The notes: generated from the sequence alone by a model not told the origin. Positions 49,680 to 60,831 are shown, numbered from the stretch's first letter. The stretch is 64,000 nucleotides of DNA from Nemania diffusa (GCA_038501195.1 JBBPUQ010000009.1:2790001-2854000), one strand, 5' to 3'. Numbers and translations: made by a program.

Positions 49680-51900
49680 TCAACAAAGACTCAAAACGCC
49701 TTCTGTCTCAATCAGCCACGCTATTACCTTCTCCCACCACGAATCTCGGAAACCTGCTTTGACACGCTCATCAAACGGTAATTCAACCAATTCGTTATCA
49801 ATCCAGATCCAAATTCTTTTAACAATTTCCCAGATTGGTGGGACGCTCTAATTATCAGATGTCAGCTAAAAATGAGATTAACAGGCTGATTAATCGAAGC
49901 ATGCTCACCGAACGGCAACTAGCTCCAGTTAACACAGACTCGAACCAGGTAGACGTGGTTTGTCGGTGTCTATCTTGGTATCCAACTACGCCGGTAAGGA
50001 AGACTGGAAAAAACGGTGCTTGCGAACTAAAGAGAGGTCCATTACACGGCATATAGTTGATACAGCAACAAAGGAGGTCAAGCTTTTCGATAACATCTGC
50101 GTGACTGCGAGGTTTCCTATCAAAATTTAATTAGAAATAGAGACGACAATGAGAGGTAAGGTACTGGAAACACACTTGAGAAGGCGGCAATCAAGATAAA
50201 TCTGGGCCGCAATACGCCACGCCTCTGCAGTCAATTCAGTGACCTCCTCGAGGGTAGATACTTTCCCGTTTTCATCAAGAATACATGACTCAAGCAGCGT
50301 ATTGCCAAGCCGAGATAATCGGATGCCAGTGGGGTAATCAGCCCACTGAGCCATTGTAGCCAGCTTCTTTTCAATTATACGAGCTCCCATGGGGAGCACA
50401 TCGGAGTCGGGGGCCTATTAAGGTTAGCCCTCCTGGATTGTAAGCAATGTAGCAGACCTACTTTCGAAAGTCTGCCAGACAACTGCGTTATCTGCGCGAA
50501 GGAATGCAGTAGTTTAGAACACAGTCCAGTTCCAGCTTGAATACGTAGAACTTCATGGAGTGACCCTTCAAGAAGCCAGCCATATTGACGGGTACTCTCC
50601 ATGCCTTGTAAGGGCGACACAGGTTGTGACAAGATGTCAACAAAAGCCAGCCTATTCGATAACGATATCCGAGCATTACTGCTTTGGACATTAGAGACCC
50701 TCCAGTACCGGTATCCTGGATCTGAACGGTCGAGCATGGTTATACCGAGTCGGCAGCCTTGGAGCCACTTGGGATTGACGTCTTTGGGCGTTCGCGCCTC
50801 CCAATTGACAACCTGCGATTATTTGGTGAGCGGCCCGAGACTAGGATGAGCGAAGCATGGAGACTTCGTAAACAGACTTACATCATCACACAGAAGAAGT
50901 AGTATGCAAGTCACAAGCCCATCTTCTTTTCCCGGCTGCTGCAGGGCTGGGTTTTGTAGCGCGCGGCTCAGAAGGTCTACCGCCTTGCGGTAATGCATAT
51001 TCGCTCGTACTCTAAGTTTCTCGTTCCGCCTATAATCTAGCACATAAGCAGCAGTAGAAGCCAAGAGAGCATGCATCACATATTCTTGTCCATCCGCGAT
51101 TGGAGTGATCTCGGTGAGCCAGAAGTTGGACTTTTTGAGCAAAGAGCGCCCAGCACAGAATGCGTCGGTGTCTAGATGACAATCAGTATTGGCAACCGAT
51201 GCTCGTGGTAACTAGCTCACAGAATCTTAGTAAGTCGGAGTCACTAGCGTCCAGCTTACTATGCAGCCCGAAGCGAGGGGGTAGTAGGGATACATTTTGG
51301 CCGTATAGGACCGGGCCAGCTCGATGATGTACACCTAGCGTCGTTTGGCCGAAATCATTTCGTGGGCGACGGGGCTCGTCGGTCTTCTTCTTGGAAGAAA
51401 AAGTGATTTTCAAATAGCCACTGACGGCCGTGTTATCAGGTACGACGAACTGTAGACGGTTCTGGAACTTATAACGCTCTACAGAAGCGTCGATGAACGG
51501 GTTTTGGTCGTTGGTTAGCGCCTGGCGCTGTCCGCGATCGGGCAAGGATGGAAAGAGTTCGGGAAACTTGGAGGTAAATAGAATCTCGCTGTCAGGCCTA
51601 GCGAAAGACTGTATAGCTGCCCAGGCATCGGTGACTCCGGACGAGCCTACGTCTTCGTCTGGAATTTCTTAGTTAGGTCGACTGACAGTCAGAGATGATG
51701 GGGGAAGGGAAAAATTAAGTACAGGCTCGTTTAGAACTAGTCACCTGGGTATTGTGACCAGGATCGACTGGATAAAAAGACAAGTCTCCTAGGATGTCAA
51801 ATTGCTCAAGGCTATCGACGTTGTCGTCAAAGAAATGAAGCTCGTCCCCTTCGGGGTTCAGCTCTGCTAGCCGCGGTCGTTGGTGGAGAGGGCGAGACAT
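49680..51900 (-). CDS. Fungal-specific transcription factor (Fungal_trans_2 domain) without visible Zn cluster
   Basis: Seven exons, 51723-51900, 51221-51658, 50882-51171, 50462-50812, 50176-50414, 49909-50116 and 49680-49847, join in frame to 623 residues. The domain of the ARCA/ACR-2 type runs from about LLRFYTDAFCAG through MHALLASTAAYVL, HYRKAVDLLSRAL and EAWRIAAQIYLDCRLL to the typical end PLFSSQAPFFPVFLTGVV and SVPPIWEIVKRIW. The end of exon 1 is the least certain splice: the GTACTT donor at 51722 keeps the frame, whereas the stronger-looking GTGACT at 51744 does not. The start at 51900 is 96 nt below a TATA box. No CxxCx6C zinc cluster is present in the protein or just upstream, which is unusual but known in this family. 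It may control the neighbouring methyltransferase and oxidase genes (inference). Confidence 0.88.
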
Positions 51901-51974
51901 TAGCGTAGGTTGTCCCAAGCTGGCGGGATGAAAGGTGGGCCTGACCGGTATGGATGCCTCAGGACTTGCGGGAG

Positions 51975-52001
51975 AAAGAGGGGCCTTTTCCCCTCTTTAT
52001 A
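51975..52001 (-). promoter_or_regulatory. TATA box and overlapping AGGGG/CCCCT inverted repeat
   Basis: TATAAA at 51996-52001 (minus strand), 96 nt before the ATG. Immediately beside it, AAAGAGGGG and CCCCTCTTT form a perfect 9-bp inverted repeat with a 6-nt centre (51975-51998). AGGGG/CCCCT is the stress-response element core recognised by Msn2/4-type factors. Confidence 0.5.
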
Positions 52002-52939
52002 CCCACTCACCCATGTAGGTACCTAGGTAGGTAATAAGTACTTTATTGCACTTTCAATACAACACAGGAACTGGGGGCAGAGGCCTTTCCGTTTTGATTA
52101 CTTCCTGCATGGCTGTCAGGTCTAGACGACCCAGCCAAACAAAACACCATTGGGGCAAGTATTTTATTGCAGAGGGATTCGCCACTAGAAGGTAGTTGTC
52201 ACCACATCATAATCATCAATTCGGTACATTGTTTTTGTGATACCTACCTAGGTAATTACAAGGGTTCACAACAGTTTCAATCTATAACCAGATGCATCTA
52301 ATCAGACATTGGTACCTACTAGCATACTGCGTATGCAAGAAGACCCGTTACTCCACTTTTAAGTCAGCTAGCCGAGTGGGTGCTTATAGGCTGGGGATAG
52401 CCAATCGGATACTTCTTAAGGCTGCGTGGTTGGTAGCCTAGTCTAACTGTGTAGGTGTTTTTACATGCCAACGCATGAGATCACTCGGTTTAGCAGGGGT
52501 AACAGAACCTACAATAAACTTGTCCATACTGCCGATTGGCGGAAGCTCAGACCTGCTCTGCGCTTAACCTATTTTACGGTCTACAGGATCATAAATGTTA
52601 GCTCGGCGTTGGGGGCGAGAAAAGCAAGAGTAGGTATAGAGTACTGTTGCTCATAGGGCTGTTATAAATTCAAGTAAAAACTTTGCTGTTAATTTAGGTA
52701 GTCTTGCAGCGTTTTTGCCATCGAACAGCCCTTGTTCAACGAGTAGATCTGGAGAACTCCTTTACCAAAAATTCCCTGCTAGTACAAGCTACTAGCGCTG
52801 CGCTAAAATTTATGATGTAACAAGTCATTACACTAACAACTATTCGTGTCATCGAAGTCAATCTGCATTCTGTCACTAAATTCCCCTCACTTCTTAGTAC
52901 TAAGATGCCAATTACCTGCTATTTAGCTCAGTTCAGTTT
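52002..52939. other. Intergenic region, about 0.9 kb
   Basis: No gene seen. Several CCTAGGTAGGTA-type repeats near 52020-52035 and 52240-52255. Holds the upstream promoter of the regulator and the 3' UTR of the oxidase. Confidence 0.4.
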
Positions 52940-54325
52940 TCATTCGCTGTAGCCAGCAATTTCCTTAAGGTCCCGCTTTGGGAGATACTCTGGGAGTGCA
53001 CCGCCATCGGTTGGGCGGTCCCAGGCCCATCGCGATGACAGTTCGTCCGACAACTCCCCTTTCACCATCTGCACAACATATCGGCCGATGGTTGGCATGA
53101 ATTTCCAGCTATGAAAGGAACCCCCAGTTGCGAAATAAAGACTGTTAACTTGCGGGTGTCGCGCAATAATCCAGTCCTGATTCGGGGTCACGCTATCCCT
53201 ACGAACGATTAGCAAGGCCGAGGGAGAGCTAGCAGGAGGACGTACCAACACATCCTATAACCCTCTATCTTGAGGAGCTTGACCCGATACCCATAAATAT
53301 GTCGCATCACGGTGTGGATCTCATCTTTCAGTCCTTGGGGGACGTCCTGACCCCAGGTACTACGGGACGGGCGGCTAGGTGGCACGGATATGACCTTGCC
53401 GGACGGCTGGTGCAATAGGTTATTTGTGAAGCTCACTTCATAGTTGAATTTGATTTTTCCATCCTCAGTAGGTGGAATACATTCGCCTAAAGTCTGCCAT
53501 TAGCTCCTGCCTAAGATTGGGCTTCGCCGCCTCACCTAGGGTATGATCCATGAGATTGACCATCACCGGGCTATTTTTGAAAAGGTGTGAATGCTCAGGT
53601 GGCACTGTTGCGCAGCATTGGATGGCTCCTGCGGCTATCATACGATCGCCAGCGAGAAGCGACTGACAGTCTATAGCACTTTCGGCCAGGAACGTGGGAG
53701 TCCATGCTCCCATAGCCACAATAACCTTGTCAGCTTGGAGCTCGGTTGAGTCCTCGAGAACGACACCAACGCAGTTTTTTGAACCATTAATAGACAACTT
53801 TGCGACGGGGGCAGCTTTGAACTCGACACCGCAGTCAATTGCCGCCTCGATGACACTCTTAAGCGCTCCAGCACCATCACCCCAGGCACTCTTGGGGTTG
53901 AAATACGTGTCGGTGACCCCATCCCAGTTCGCGTGTTTAAACGCGCCGAATCTCTCTTTAGCGTCGGGGGGGGATATAAGCTCTGAGGCGTGTTGAAAGC
54001 CGAGCGTCTTGTAGTTCTCAATGAACGACTTCCCCAAACCTGTGTTCTCAGCATAAAGCATACCGGTCTCGTGATAATACGGCTTGTAGATAGGGTCAGT
54101 CCTCCATAACTTCTGCGCTTCCAATGCGAGCTTCATGTAAAGAATATCCCCATAATCAGCCCGGATGATTTTGTTCACGTCATGTGAGGCTGCAGATGGG
54201 CTAGGGAAGTTGACACGGTCGAGTAGCGTCACTCGAGCCTTAGGGAACTGATGCCTGAGTTCCAGAGCAGTGGTAGCGCCAAAAACCCCGGCACCTACAA
54301 CAAGATAAGACTGAGGATGCGACAT
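52940..54325 (-). CDS. FAD-dependent amine oxidase, fructosyl-amino-acid/sarcosine oxidase type
   Basis: DAO-family flavoenzyme that oxidises secondary amines such as Amadori compounds, sarcosine or N-alkyl amino acids to give H2O2. Exons 53536-54325, 53246-53486 and 52940-53198 join in frame to 429 residues. The start at 54325 (MSHPQSYLVVGAGVFG) puts the FAD-binding GAGVFG motif about 10 residues in, as usual; in-frame ATGs at 54436 and 54490 would add 37 or 55 basic residues. Other family marks are RVNFPSPSAASHDVNKIIRADYGD, the second splice product YRMCWDSVTPNQDW with the Cys expected to hold covalent FAD, and the C-terminal ATGGSFHSWKFMP. It ends in GYSE, without the peroxisomal SKL-type signal common in amadoriases. 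Confidence 0.92.
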
Positions 54326-54939
54326 GGTCTTTGTTGATAAGTAGAGTCGAGAGGATACTCGCGGTTGAGGAGTGAAGACAGCTGCTGGGTGGAGGATAGA
54401 AGAAGGAAAGAGTCGAGCCCAAACACGTCGGCCCATAGTGCTATCATCAAGTCGAGACCGTCGATGAATAGATTTCAAGCATCTTGGCAATTTTCAGTTG
54501 ATGATCTGTGGCACTCGTGACGGTATGAAATACCTCTACAACTGGAGGGAAGACGTGCCAAGCCCGCGTGACCCACCATCGTCTATGCATGTAAGGGGGT
54601 TTTCTCCTTTCTCGTCCTCCCGCACGACATCCATGTCACCGTACCCTGGCTTGTTTTCTCTTTTCCCCTCACGTCAGCCTCTTGTTTCCTCTTTTCTCTT
54701 TCCCGCAGTTTCAGCTCCACGCCACGGGCTGGTTTCTTCGATCTTCTTTCCTCTTTTCTCTTTTCTCCTTCACTTTTTCCCCTTAGACAGCCGGCTCTAG
54801 ATCACTGAAATTTGCACTGTTTGAGAACGGAATGATACCTTAAATTACGCTGCGCGCAAAGCCGACTTTTATCTTCGAGGCTCTTCATCCGTTCGCTTCA
54901 CGTCTGTACTTGTGACCTAGGTACTATCCACCCTTGCCA
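54326..54939. other. Intergenic region with pyrimidine-rich tract
   Basis: The plus strand at about 54640-54785 is strongly CT-rich (CTTTTCTC-type repeats), as in many fungal promoters. It lies upstream of the oxidase on its purine strand, and I see no plus-strand gene that it would serve. Confidence 0.4.
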
Positions 54940-56215
54940 CTAGACGTTCGTGCTCCTTGTTACGCTACTAGCAGCTTCGACCTCTCTCTGAGCACGGTGC
55001 ACGGTTTGCTGGTGCCTTTCAAAGTGGTCTACCCTAATGAAACCCTTCATGTTCTTGCAGCCCGGCTCGTTACAAAAGTACAATCTTATATGTTTTTGTA
55101 GATGGGACCTATTTGTCGGGTTTAGGATTAGCAAAAAGCGCCCAGCCTTACTCAGATCATTACTGACCTATATGCAGAATTGCGTGTGTAATATTTAACG
55201 GTTTTCACATCTCCGACCATTTCAACACCCCCTTTCGTGCAATTTTCAAGATAGGGGCACTGGTATAGGCCCTTGCCTCGCCTAGAGAGTGAATTTATCA
55301 AGTCCACTATGGCCTCTTGAGTAGTGGGATCTGTACGAGCTTCCTGGTTAGGGACCACACGCTGGTCTCCTAGGAAGTGTTCATTCTCCTCGGCCTGCGG
55401 GTCGCTTGCTGGTGCGTCTCTCGGAATCTGTGCTGTTATAGACTCTGCGGAAGCGCTTTGGGTATTGTGTCCAACGTCTAAGGCCATGGCTCCAATACTA
55501 CCAGAGAGGGAATCTCTACCAGATGCTTCTACTTGGGTTGCTTGGTCTAAGGTGTGCTGTCGAAGAGCAGTGTGAGAGCTTTGCCCCATACCCAACGCAT
55601 CGATTGCTCCGATAAACTGAGGTAAGTCTGTCGCTGTATTTCCGATTACAGGCAAACTGCCCATGACTAGTTGCACATCCTCTCCATGGTTTAGGTTGGC
55701 TTCATCCTGTTCTCGGAGATTTCGTTCTGGCAGTCCTGATGAATCTCCCGTTATACGTAAATTCATCTCAACAAGACCATTTAACCTTTGTCGCATCTTG
55801 TCTGTGATTGTTTGAATTTCACGAATCATGTCTCTTAACCAGTGTGAGATAAACCTTCAGCAGGCCAATAGTGATTGTTGATGACATACTTCAGCATTAA
55901 GTGTTTATGGTCTAGTAGATCAAGCAAGTCTAGCTCGGAAAAATCATCTTGAGCGTCCATTAGGTTAATTTGATGTTCAATGTAGGCATTGGCATGACCA
56001 CCGTGTAGGATACAAGCTGAGGCGTCCGAAACCATCTTAGTGGATCTGAGAAGAAACTCGCACACGATTTCGAAGAGACAATCGGAGGGCGGCCAATCGG
56101 GTGTCTGCAAGGCAACCTCACTCATATGCGTCTTGATCAGTGAAACAGCAAACACGTTTGATGACTCTCCCAATCGTGTCATGCCAAAGAGATCCGATAT
56201 AGCAGCTGGTGGCAT
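54940..56215 (-). CDS. C2H2 zinc-finger protein, family B, full-length member
   Basis: Three exons, 55890-56215, 55168-55833 and 54940-55108, join in frame to 386 residues. The first intron (56 nt, GTATGT...AAG, with CTCAC as possible branch site) was chosen because direct read-through changes frame and stops; if it is not an intron, the gene carries a frameshift. N-terminal about 110 residues: a helical region with acidic patches. The middle is disordered and Ser/Gln-rich. C-terminal module: RRGKGLYQCPYLENCTKGGV, then NSAYRSHLQKHIRLYFCNEPGC, then GFIRVDHFERHQQTVH, which gives two C2H2-type fingers. The same module occurs in the divergent gene at 56862. Function unknown; nucleic-acid binding likely. 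Confidence 0.8.
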
Positions 56216-56861
56216 GGTGGGCTACACGTGATATCGCACAGCACCGGGGGGATTGAGAAAGGAGAGAACATCTCTCACATCGCGGGGTGGGTACCAAGAC
56301 ATTATGTATTTACCCAGATAGGACTTGCCTGTAGGGTAACATCGAGGATCAGCACCAGCGACCGCCACGGGGATGTCATTAGCTGACACCCATGCAGCAC
56401 GGGCTGGGGGCCGCACTGCCAGTAATTTAACGAGGAAATATCAAAGAACGGCAAGGGATCCTCCTAATGAACGTTGTTTGCTCAGGAAGAACTAATGGAA
56501 GGTATGTAGTCTAGTTAGATTGCTGGACGAATAAGTAACAGCGTGTATTGCTCTCTCTCCGCTGTCTTCACAAACTAGATCTGCAGTGGCAATATTTTAA
56601 TGACCAGGCCTCCACTATTAAGCCGTGGGATCTCGGATTACGCCGAAATTGCATATAATCATATTTGGTCGCATGTCCAACAGCAGATGAGTATGTAGGT
56701 AATTTCAGAACTCGAAGAGTTTCATTATTTATATCTGATTTTGCGGTCATGGGTATCAGCATCTAGACTTCACACATCTATTTTGATGATTCTAACGATT
56801 TCAAATATTTGAGCCCTTAGATAGTGTATTCCACAATTCTAAGGTTCTATCCACGTTCGCC
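56216..56861. other. Divergent intergenic region of the family B finger genes
   Basis: 646 bp between two start codons, so both promoters lie here. No gene supported; the 64-codon open frame on the minus strand at 56222-56416 resembles nothing known. Confidence 0.45.
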
Positions 56862-57294
56862 ATGTCAAGTAGAGAATACTCAACCGCATCGCCTAGCTGT
56901 TACGGAACCGACATACAAAGTACACAAGGGAACTGGTATGATGGCACATATTATCAAGAGAGCCAAACCGTTGGCCTAGAATCATCATTGCACAAGCGAG
57001 GGAAAGGATCTTACATATGTCCGCGAGGGACAGCTTGCACAAAAGGGGGTGTCCAAGGCAATGGGGAGCTCACAGTTTTCCAGCGAAACAGCGAGTTCAG
57101 GTTAGTCAACAAGCCACAGCTCCCGAATTGATCGCGGAAATCTTTCTACTCACACAACAACTTCTTCAAGGGCCCACTTGCAGAAACACGACAAGCCGTA
57201 CCGATGTGAGCTCCCAGGCTGTACTTTGAAGCACGGGTTCGCTAGGATCGATCAACTCAAAAGGCACCAGAAGAATGTTCGCCATAATGCGTAA
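56862..57294 (+). CDS. C2H2 zinc-finger miniprotein, family B, finger module only
   Basis: Exons 56862-57100 and 57171-57294 (70-nt intron) join in frame to 120 residues. After about 40 unrelated residues it carries the complete finger module: KRGKGSYICPRGTACTKGGV, then NSEFRAHLQKHDKPYRCELPGC, then GFARIDQLKRHQKNVRH, ending seven codons later. The intron is at the same site in the module as in the full-length gene on the left. It lacks the N-terminal 200 or so residues of that paralogue. It may be a truncated duplicate or a naturally short protein that competes for the same targets (inference). 47 bp downstream begins an LTR-like insertion. Confidence 0.82.
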
Positions 57295-57341
57295 TGGGCT
57301 TTGACTATCGGGGGCGATATCGGACTATTTGCTGCTGTTAA

Positions 57342-57621
57342 TGAAACGAAGCGTGTAACACACACACACTACGCACTCTAGAGGACTGACCATGGTCATA
57401 TCGATCACTTCTAGAGATTTGAAGCGAAAGAAACAAGTATTCTGGTAACGCAATAGTATATTTTGGAGTAGCAGGCCCCGGAAGAGGGCCGCTGTGAGAG
57501 GCGTGCCTGTGTAAGAGAAGTACTAGCTTCGGCTAACTCACTTAAATAGAACAAGAAAAATTAAATCTTGATGGCCTAATCAGCCTATTCCCCATGTGGT
57601 CGTGTCCCCCACACCGTCTCA
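57342..57621 (+). mobile_element. Solo-LTR-like element, copy 1 (280 bp)
   Basis: Begins TGAAACGAAGCGTG and ends CCGTCTCA, so it has TG...CA ends with a short inverted terminal repeat. It is bordered by a direct TTAA on both sides (57338-57341, 57622-57625). A second copy in opposite orientation lies at 60832-61110 with its own duplication. No coding capacity. Solo LTR or TRIM of an LTR retrotransposon is the best fit; a small DNA transposon with TIRs is possible. Confidence 0.8.
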
Positions 57622-57625
57622 TTAA

Positions 57626-58755
57626 CAATGACAGTTGTTTGTAGACCTTGAATCTGTGAACGAGAGGGCAGGTCTACCAGTAAGAATGTTGGGCTTCCTG
57701 AGAATTTGTGTAATTACCACTACTGAAAAATGGGATATGGAAGACTGAAGCAGTGAAGCGAGTAGGAAGATGTAAAAGAAAAGGATGAGAGTGCCCTGCC
57801 TATCCATTTAATATAGCAAATTGTTAAACTTCTACTCTCAGCTAAGACGAAACAATGTAATCTAAATTGACAGCCTCCTCGTGATTTCTGCGTCATCAAT
57901 GCATCTAGTGTATGTGATCTTTGCCAAGGAGTTAATACACGTAACCCCTGAATAATTCTTATAGTCGCCAATGTATCTTGTTTCCTCCACGGCCGAAAGA
58001 GACAACAACTTGGACGTCTCTGATTGGCCCCGACGTCTGGAAAAGAGAAAACAACTTACGCCACACCAATCATGATGGGAACTTGGGTAACCTCTGACTA
58101 GAACTAGGCTGTCGCTGCCGATACATTTTCGGATGCCCAATATCCGCCTGAGGACGGACCTGCATAAGTCTACACTGTAGGATTTCAAGTCACCTTTGAC
58201 CCAGTTTTAAACAGCAATATAGATCTCATGTGTTCAAATACGCCTTGACAATGCATGGATCGGAGCTCAGGTATCGGTAAACGATATGGATAGACAATAT
58301 ATAGGAAGTCCAGCTTCCTCCACATGGTTTCAGATGTCAATAAAAGAGAAAACAACGCCTAAAAAAAGGCAAATTGTTAACGAGTTTCCCGAATAAACTG
58401 GGAAATTCGAGTTTATCAGTGGAACCGATCACCGGTTTATGTACATGCAGCTTTAAGATTTATAAGGCAGACCTGATGGCAGAAAGTGCCTTATAATTCT
58501 CAAATATTTCTGCTGCCTTGACACCTGTGCTGTATATATTACAAGCGAAGAACCAAACATCACAGTAGTCTTTCCTTCTCTTCACCTCAAGAGTTTTAAT
58601 TCTTCTATGCGCTTAGTTCATCACTTGTCGGAGTTTCGTGCTTCCTGATAATTTCTTCTATTCTACCATTCTTCATCAATCGTACAATCCCGTGGAACCA
58701 AACGCCTTTTCATCTGACAAGTCTAATCAACTGACTCGCCTCTGTTATATACGAG
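57626..58755. other. Intergenic region upstream of the zinc protease gene
   Basis: No gene supported; small minus-strand frames at 57.6-58.2 kb lack family character. TATATATTAC near 58532 and a pyrimidine-rich leader precede the protease gene. Confidence 0.4.
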
Positions 58756-59409
58756 ATGGCGACTCCGTCAAGCCATACCATAGTAGCCGCCCGTGTAGGA
58801 ATTGACAAAAAGATATATCGCTGGGCTCGTGGATCTAATATTACATGGCGGGTGGATCCCATGGCCTCAAGACATCTCTCGGGTCAGTTTGAGAGCCTAA
58901 TCGTTCCCCTGATGTACGAGTCCATTACGAAGTGGCCACTTCAAGAATTGGGGTTGGAGTACGCACATGTTGGGCAAGATGAAAAGTTCGCTTTTCAAGT
59001 TACATACATACAAGCTGATCAAGTGGGCGATTTACAACATGTTATTGCAACCTCGTTCCTCCCGAGCAGAGCTTCCTCGAAGGATATACTGCAATTGGTG
59101 ATATACCCACCTTTCTTCACACTCAAGAGGTCTGAGATGATGACCACACTTGTTCACGAGATTGGTCATACTCTAGGACTACGACATGATCCAATGGTGC
59201 CACCAGAGCTAACAAGCTGGCCTTCATTGGAGCTAACGTCAGAGGATAGACTCTCTGTCATGCACCCTGAGCCTATCCTTTATCTGGACGAACGACCTGA
59301 CATTATCCTTCCCAGCGACGTCAGTGCAGTAATATTTCTGTATTCCCTAAACGGGCCGAGACATAGCGATTGGAGAGTCATCGATGTCAGACCAAAACTT
59401 ATTCGTTGA
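58756..59409 (+). CDS. Matrixin-like (metzincin) zinc metalloprotease
   Basis: Single exon, 217 residues. The zinc site is HEIGHTLGLRHD (His134, Glu135, His138, His144), exactly the metzincin HExxHxxGxxHD pattern, and the Met-turn is SVMHP (Met169), as in M10/M12-like enzymes. N-terminal KIYRWARGSNITWRVDP resembles the first strand of matrixin catalytic domains. There is no signal peptide, propeptide cysteine switch or hemopexin domain, so it seems to be a bare catalytic domain. Cytosolic location or unconventional release is possible; substrates are unknown. It lies between two inverted LTR-like insertions and next to a hAT MITE. Confidence 0.87.
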   Translation: MATPSSHTIVAARVGIDKKIYRWARGSNITWRVDPMASRHLSGQFESLIVPLMYESITKWPLQELGLEYAHVGQDEKFAFQVTYIQADQVGDLQHVIATSFLPSRASSKDILQLVIYPPFFTLKRSEMMTTLVHEIGHTLGLRHDPMVPPELTSWPSLELTSEDRLSVMHPEPILYLDERPDIILPSDVSAVIFLYSLNGPRHSDWRVIDVRPKLIR

Positions 59410-59893
59410 AGGAGGGGAGAATGAAGACGGGGGATCCATGCTCACTGCAGAACACAGAATGGAAAATTCAGTAAGAAAAGTTTACTTCTTTTGTTCTTCA
59501 GCCTGTAATTATCTTATAATTACCTCCTAACATGTCGCTACTGTTAGACCTACAGTGAGCTGTGCAACACTCACATACCTAATATTCAAAAATACCACGA
59601 ACTGCATACACAGTTCAGTCACAAGAAGGCCTTCATGCCTATCGCCTTGATAGCTTACGATACAATTTGATCTCATGAGTGGGATTTCGAGCTCATGTAT
59701 TGGGTATACTGCTATGGTTCATTGCGACGGGTTTAACGTCTCTTATTCTCAATACAGCGCGTACATGGCTACTATTATATTTGAGGTTCCAATAAATTTG
59801 TAATTCATGTCAATTAGAAAGTGTGGCTTGTACTTACTTTGATTAGAGAAATTGCCGGAATATGGTGGGTGGAGAAAAGACGTGTATGATAGG

Positions 59894-60414
59894 CAGCGCT
59901 ACCCACAGGTAAAGTAATTCTTTGACTGACTGTCAATTAATTGACCCAATCCAGTCCAAATAATCGTTTTAAAATTGATTGCAGGTAAAGCAATAATTCT
60001 TTACCTGACTTGTTACTTAACAATAGCTTCTAATTAATTTCCCCATTTTTTAAAATATTTTTTGTTGTTTTTTTAGCATAAAAAAAAGCCTTCTTTTCCT
60101 AGGTAGGCTAGGTGGCACCCTGTTTTTAACCCCACTTATTCAGCCACTTACACAGCCACTTACCTAGCCACTGACTTAGCCACTTACATCTACCTAGCCT
60201 ACATTCTACTTACCTACCACCCTACCACCCTACCTACCACCCTACCTACTTACCTACCTACACCTACCTATTGCTTAAATTACTTGGTAAATTAACTTGA
60301 TCAATCCAGTCAATAGATTCAGGCAAGTCAGTCAAACAAGCGTTTTTGCGATCAATTCAGGTAAAACAAGTCAGGAGGTTATTATTTGACTGACTTTACC
60401 TGTTGGTAGGGCTG
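59894..60414. mobile_element. hAT-type MITE, 521 bp, with perfect 8-bp target-site duplication
   Basis: The ends CAGCGCTACCCACAGGTAAA and CAGCCCTACCAACAGGTAAA (right end read inward) match at 18 of 20 positions. ATGATAGG stands directly on both sides (59886-59893 and 60415-60422), an exact 8-bp duplication. CAG-starting TIRs plus 8-bp duplication indicate the hAT superfamily. The inner part repeats AGGTAAAG/GACTGAC-like subterminal motifs and has a CCTA/CTTACCTAC-rich centre. No transposase. Confidence 0.88.
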
Positions 60415-60559
60415 ATGATAGGACTGTACTAGTCTAGGTATCAGACGTATAACGCGCTGTAGGACCTTGTTTCGGAATTTGCAGTGTGGATGGAGATATT
60501 AGTTCAATATATGTCTTAACCGTCGACTATCCTTTATGTAAGAGGTTGAACTGGAAATT

Positions 60560-60639
60560 GTTAGAAAATACCACTACGCCAAAAGATTTGGCGTAACCGG
60601 TCAATTATTGGTCTTTCTTTCTAAAGGTGTATTTCTAAC
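60560..60639. repeat. 80-bp hairpin-like element
   Basis: The ends GTTAGAAAATACC and GTTAGAAATACACC (right end read inward) are near-identical, with an internal CGCCAAA-AGA-TTTGGCG stem. Could be a very small MITE or a remnant. Confidence 0.5.
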
Positions 60640-60831
60640 AGAAATAGTACTGAATCCTAAGGCATATAATTTATACGGCTGTATATAGCTTATGTAGTAG
60701 CTTGTACCACCAATCTTTCAGTTTTAAAAGTATAGCATTTTAAAATATTAAAGTAAATACTACCGATTTATATATAAGGTAATAATACACTTCCAATTAA
60801 TTTACAAACCTGACTAGCTAACCACTTATAT

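Noticed and set aside
55830..55900. Frameshift/pseudogene in the family B gene
   Set aside because: A 56-nt GT-AG intron with a good donor (GTATGT) restores the frame and the total model closes perfectly at 386 residues; still listed as the main uncertainty of that gene.
56222..56416. 64-codon minus-strand frame just upstream of the family B gene
   Set aside because: Considered as a 5' exon, but it adds no family feature and the ATG at 56215 gives a plausible start.
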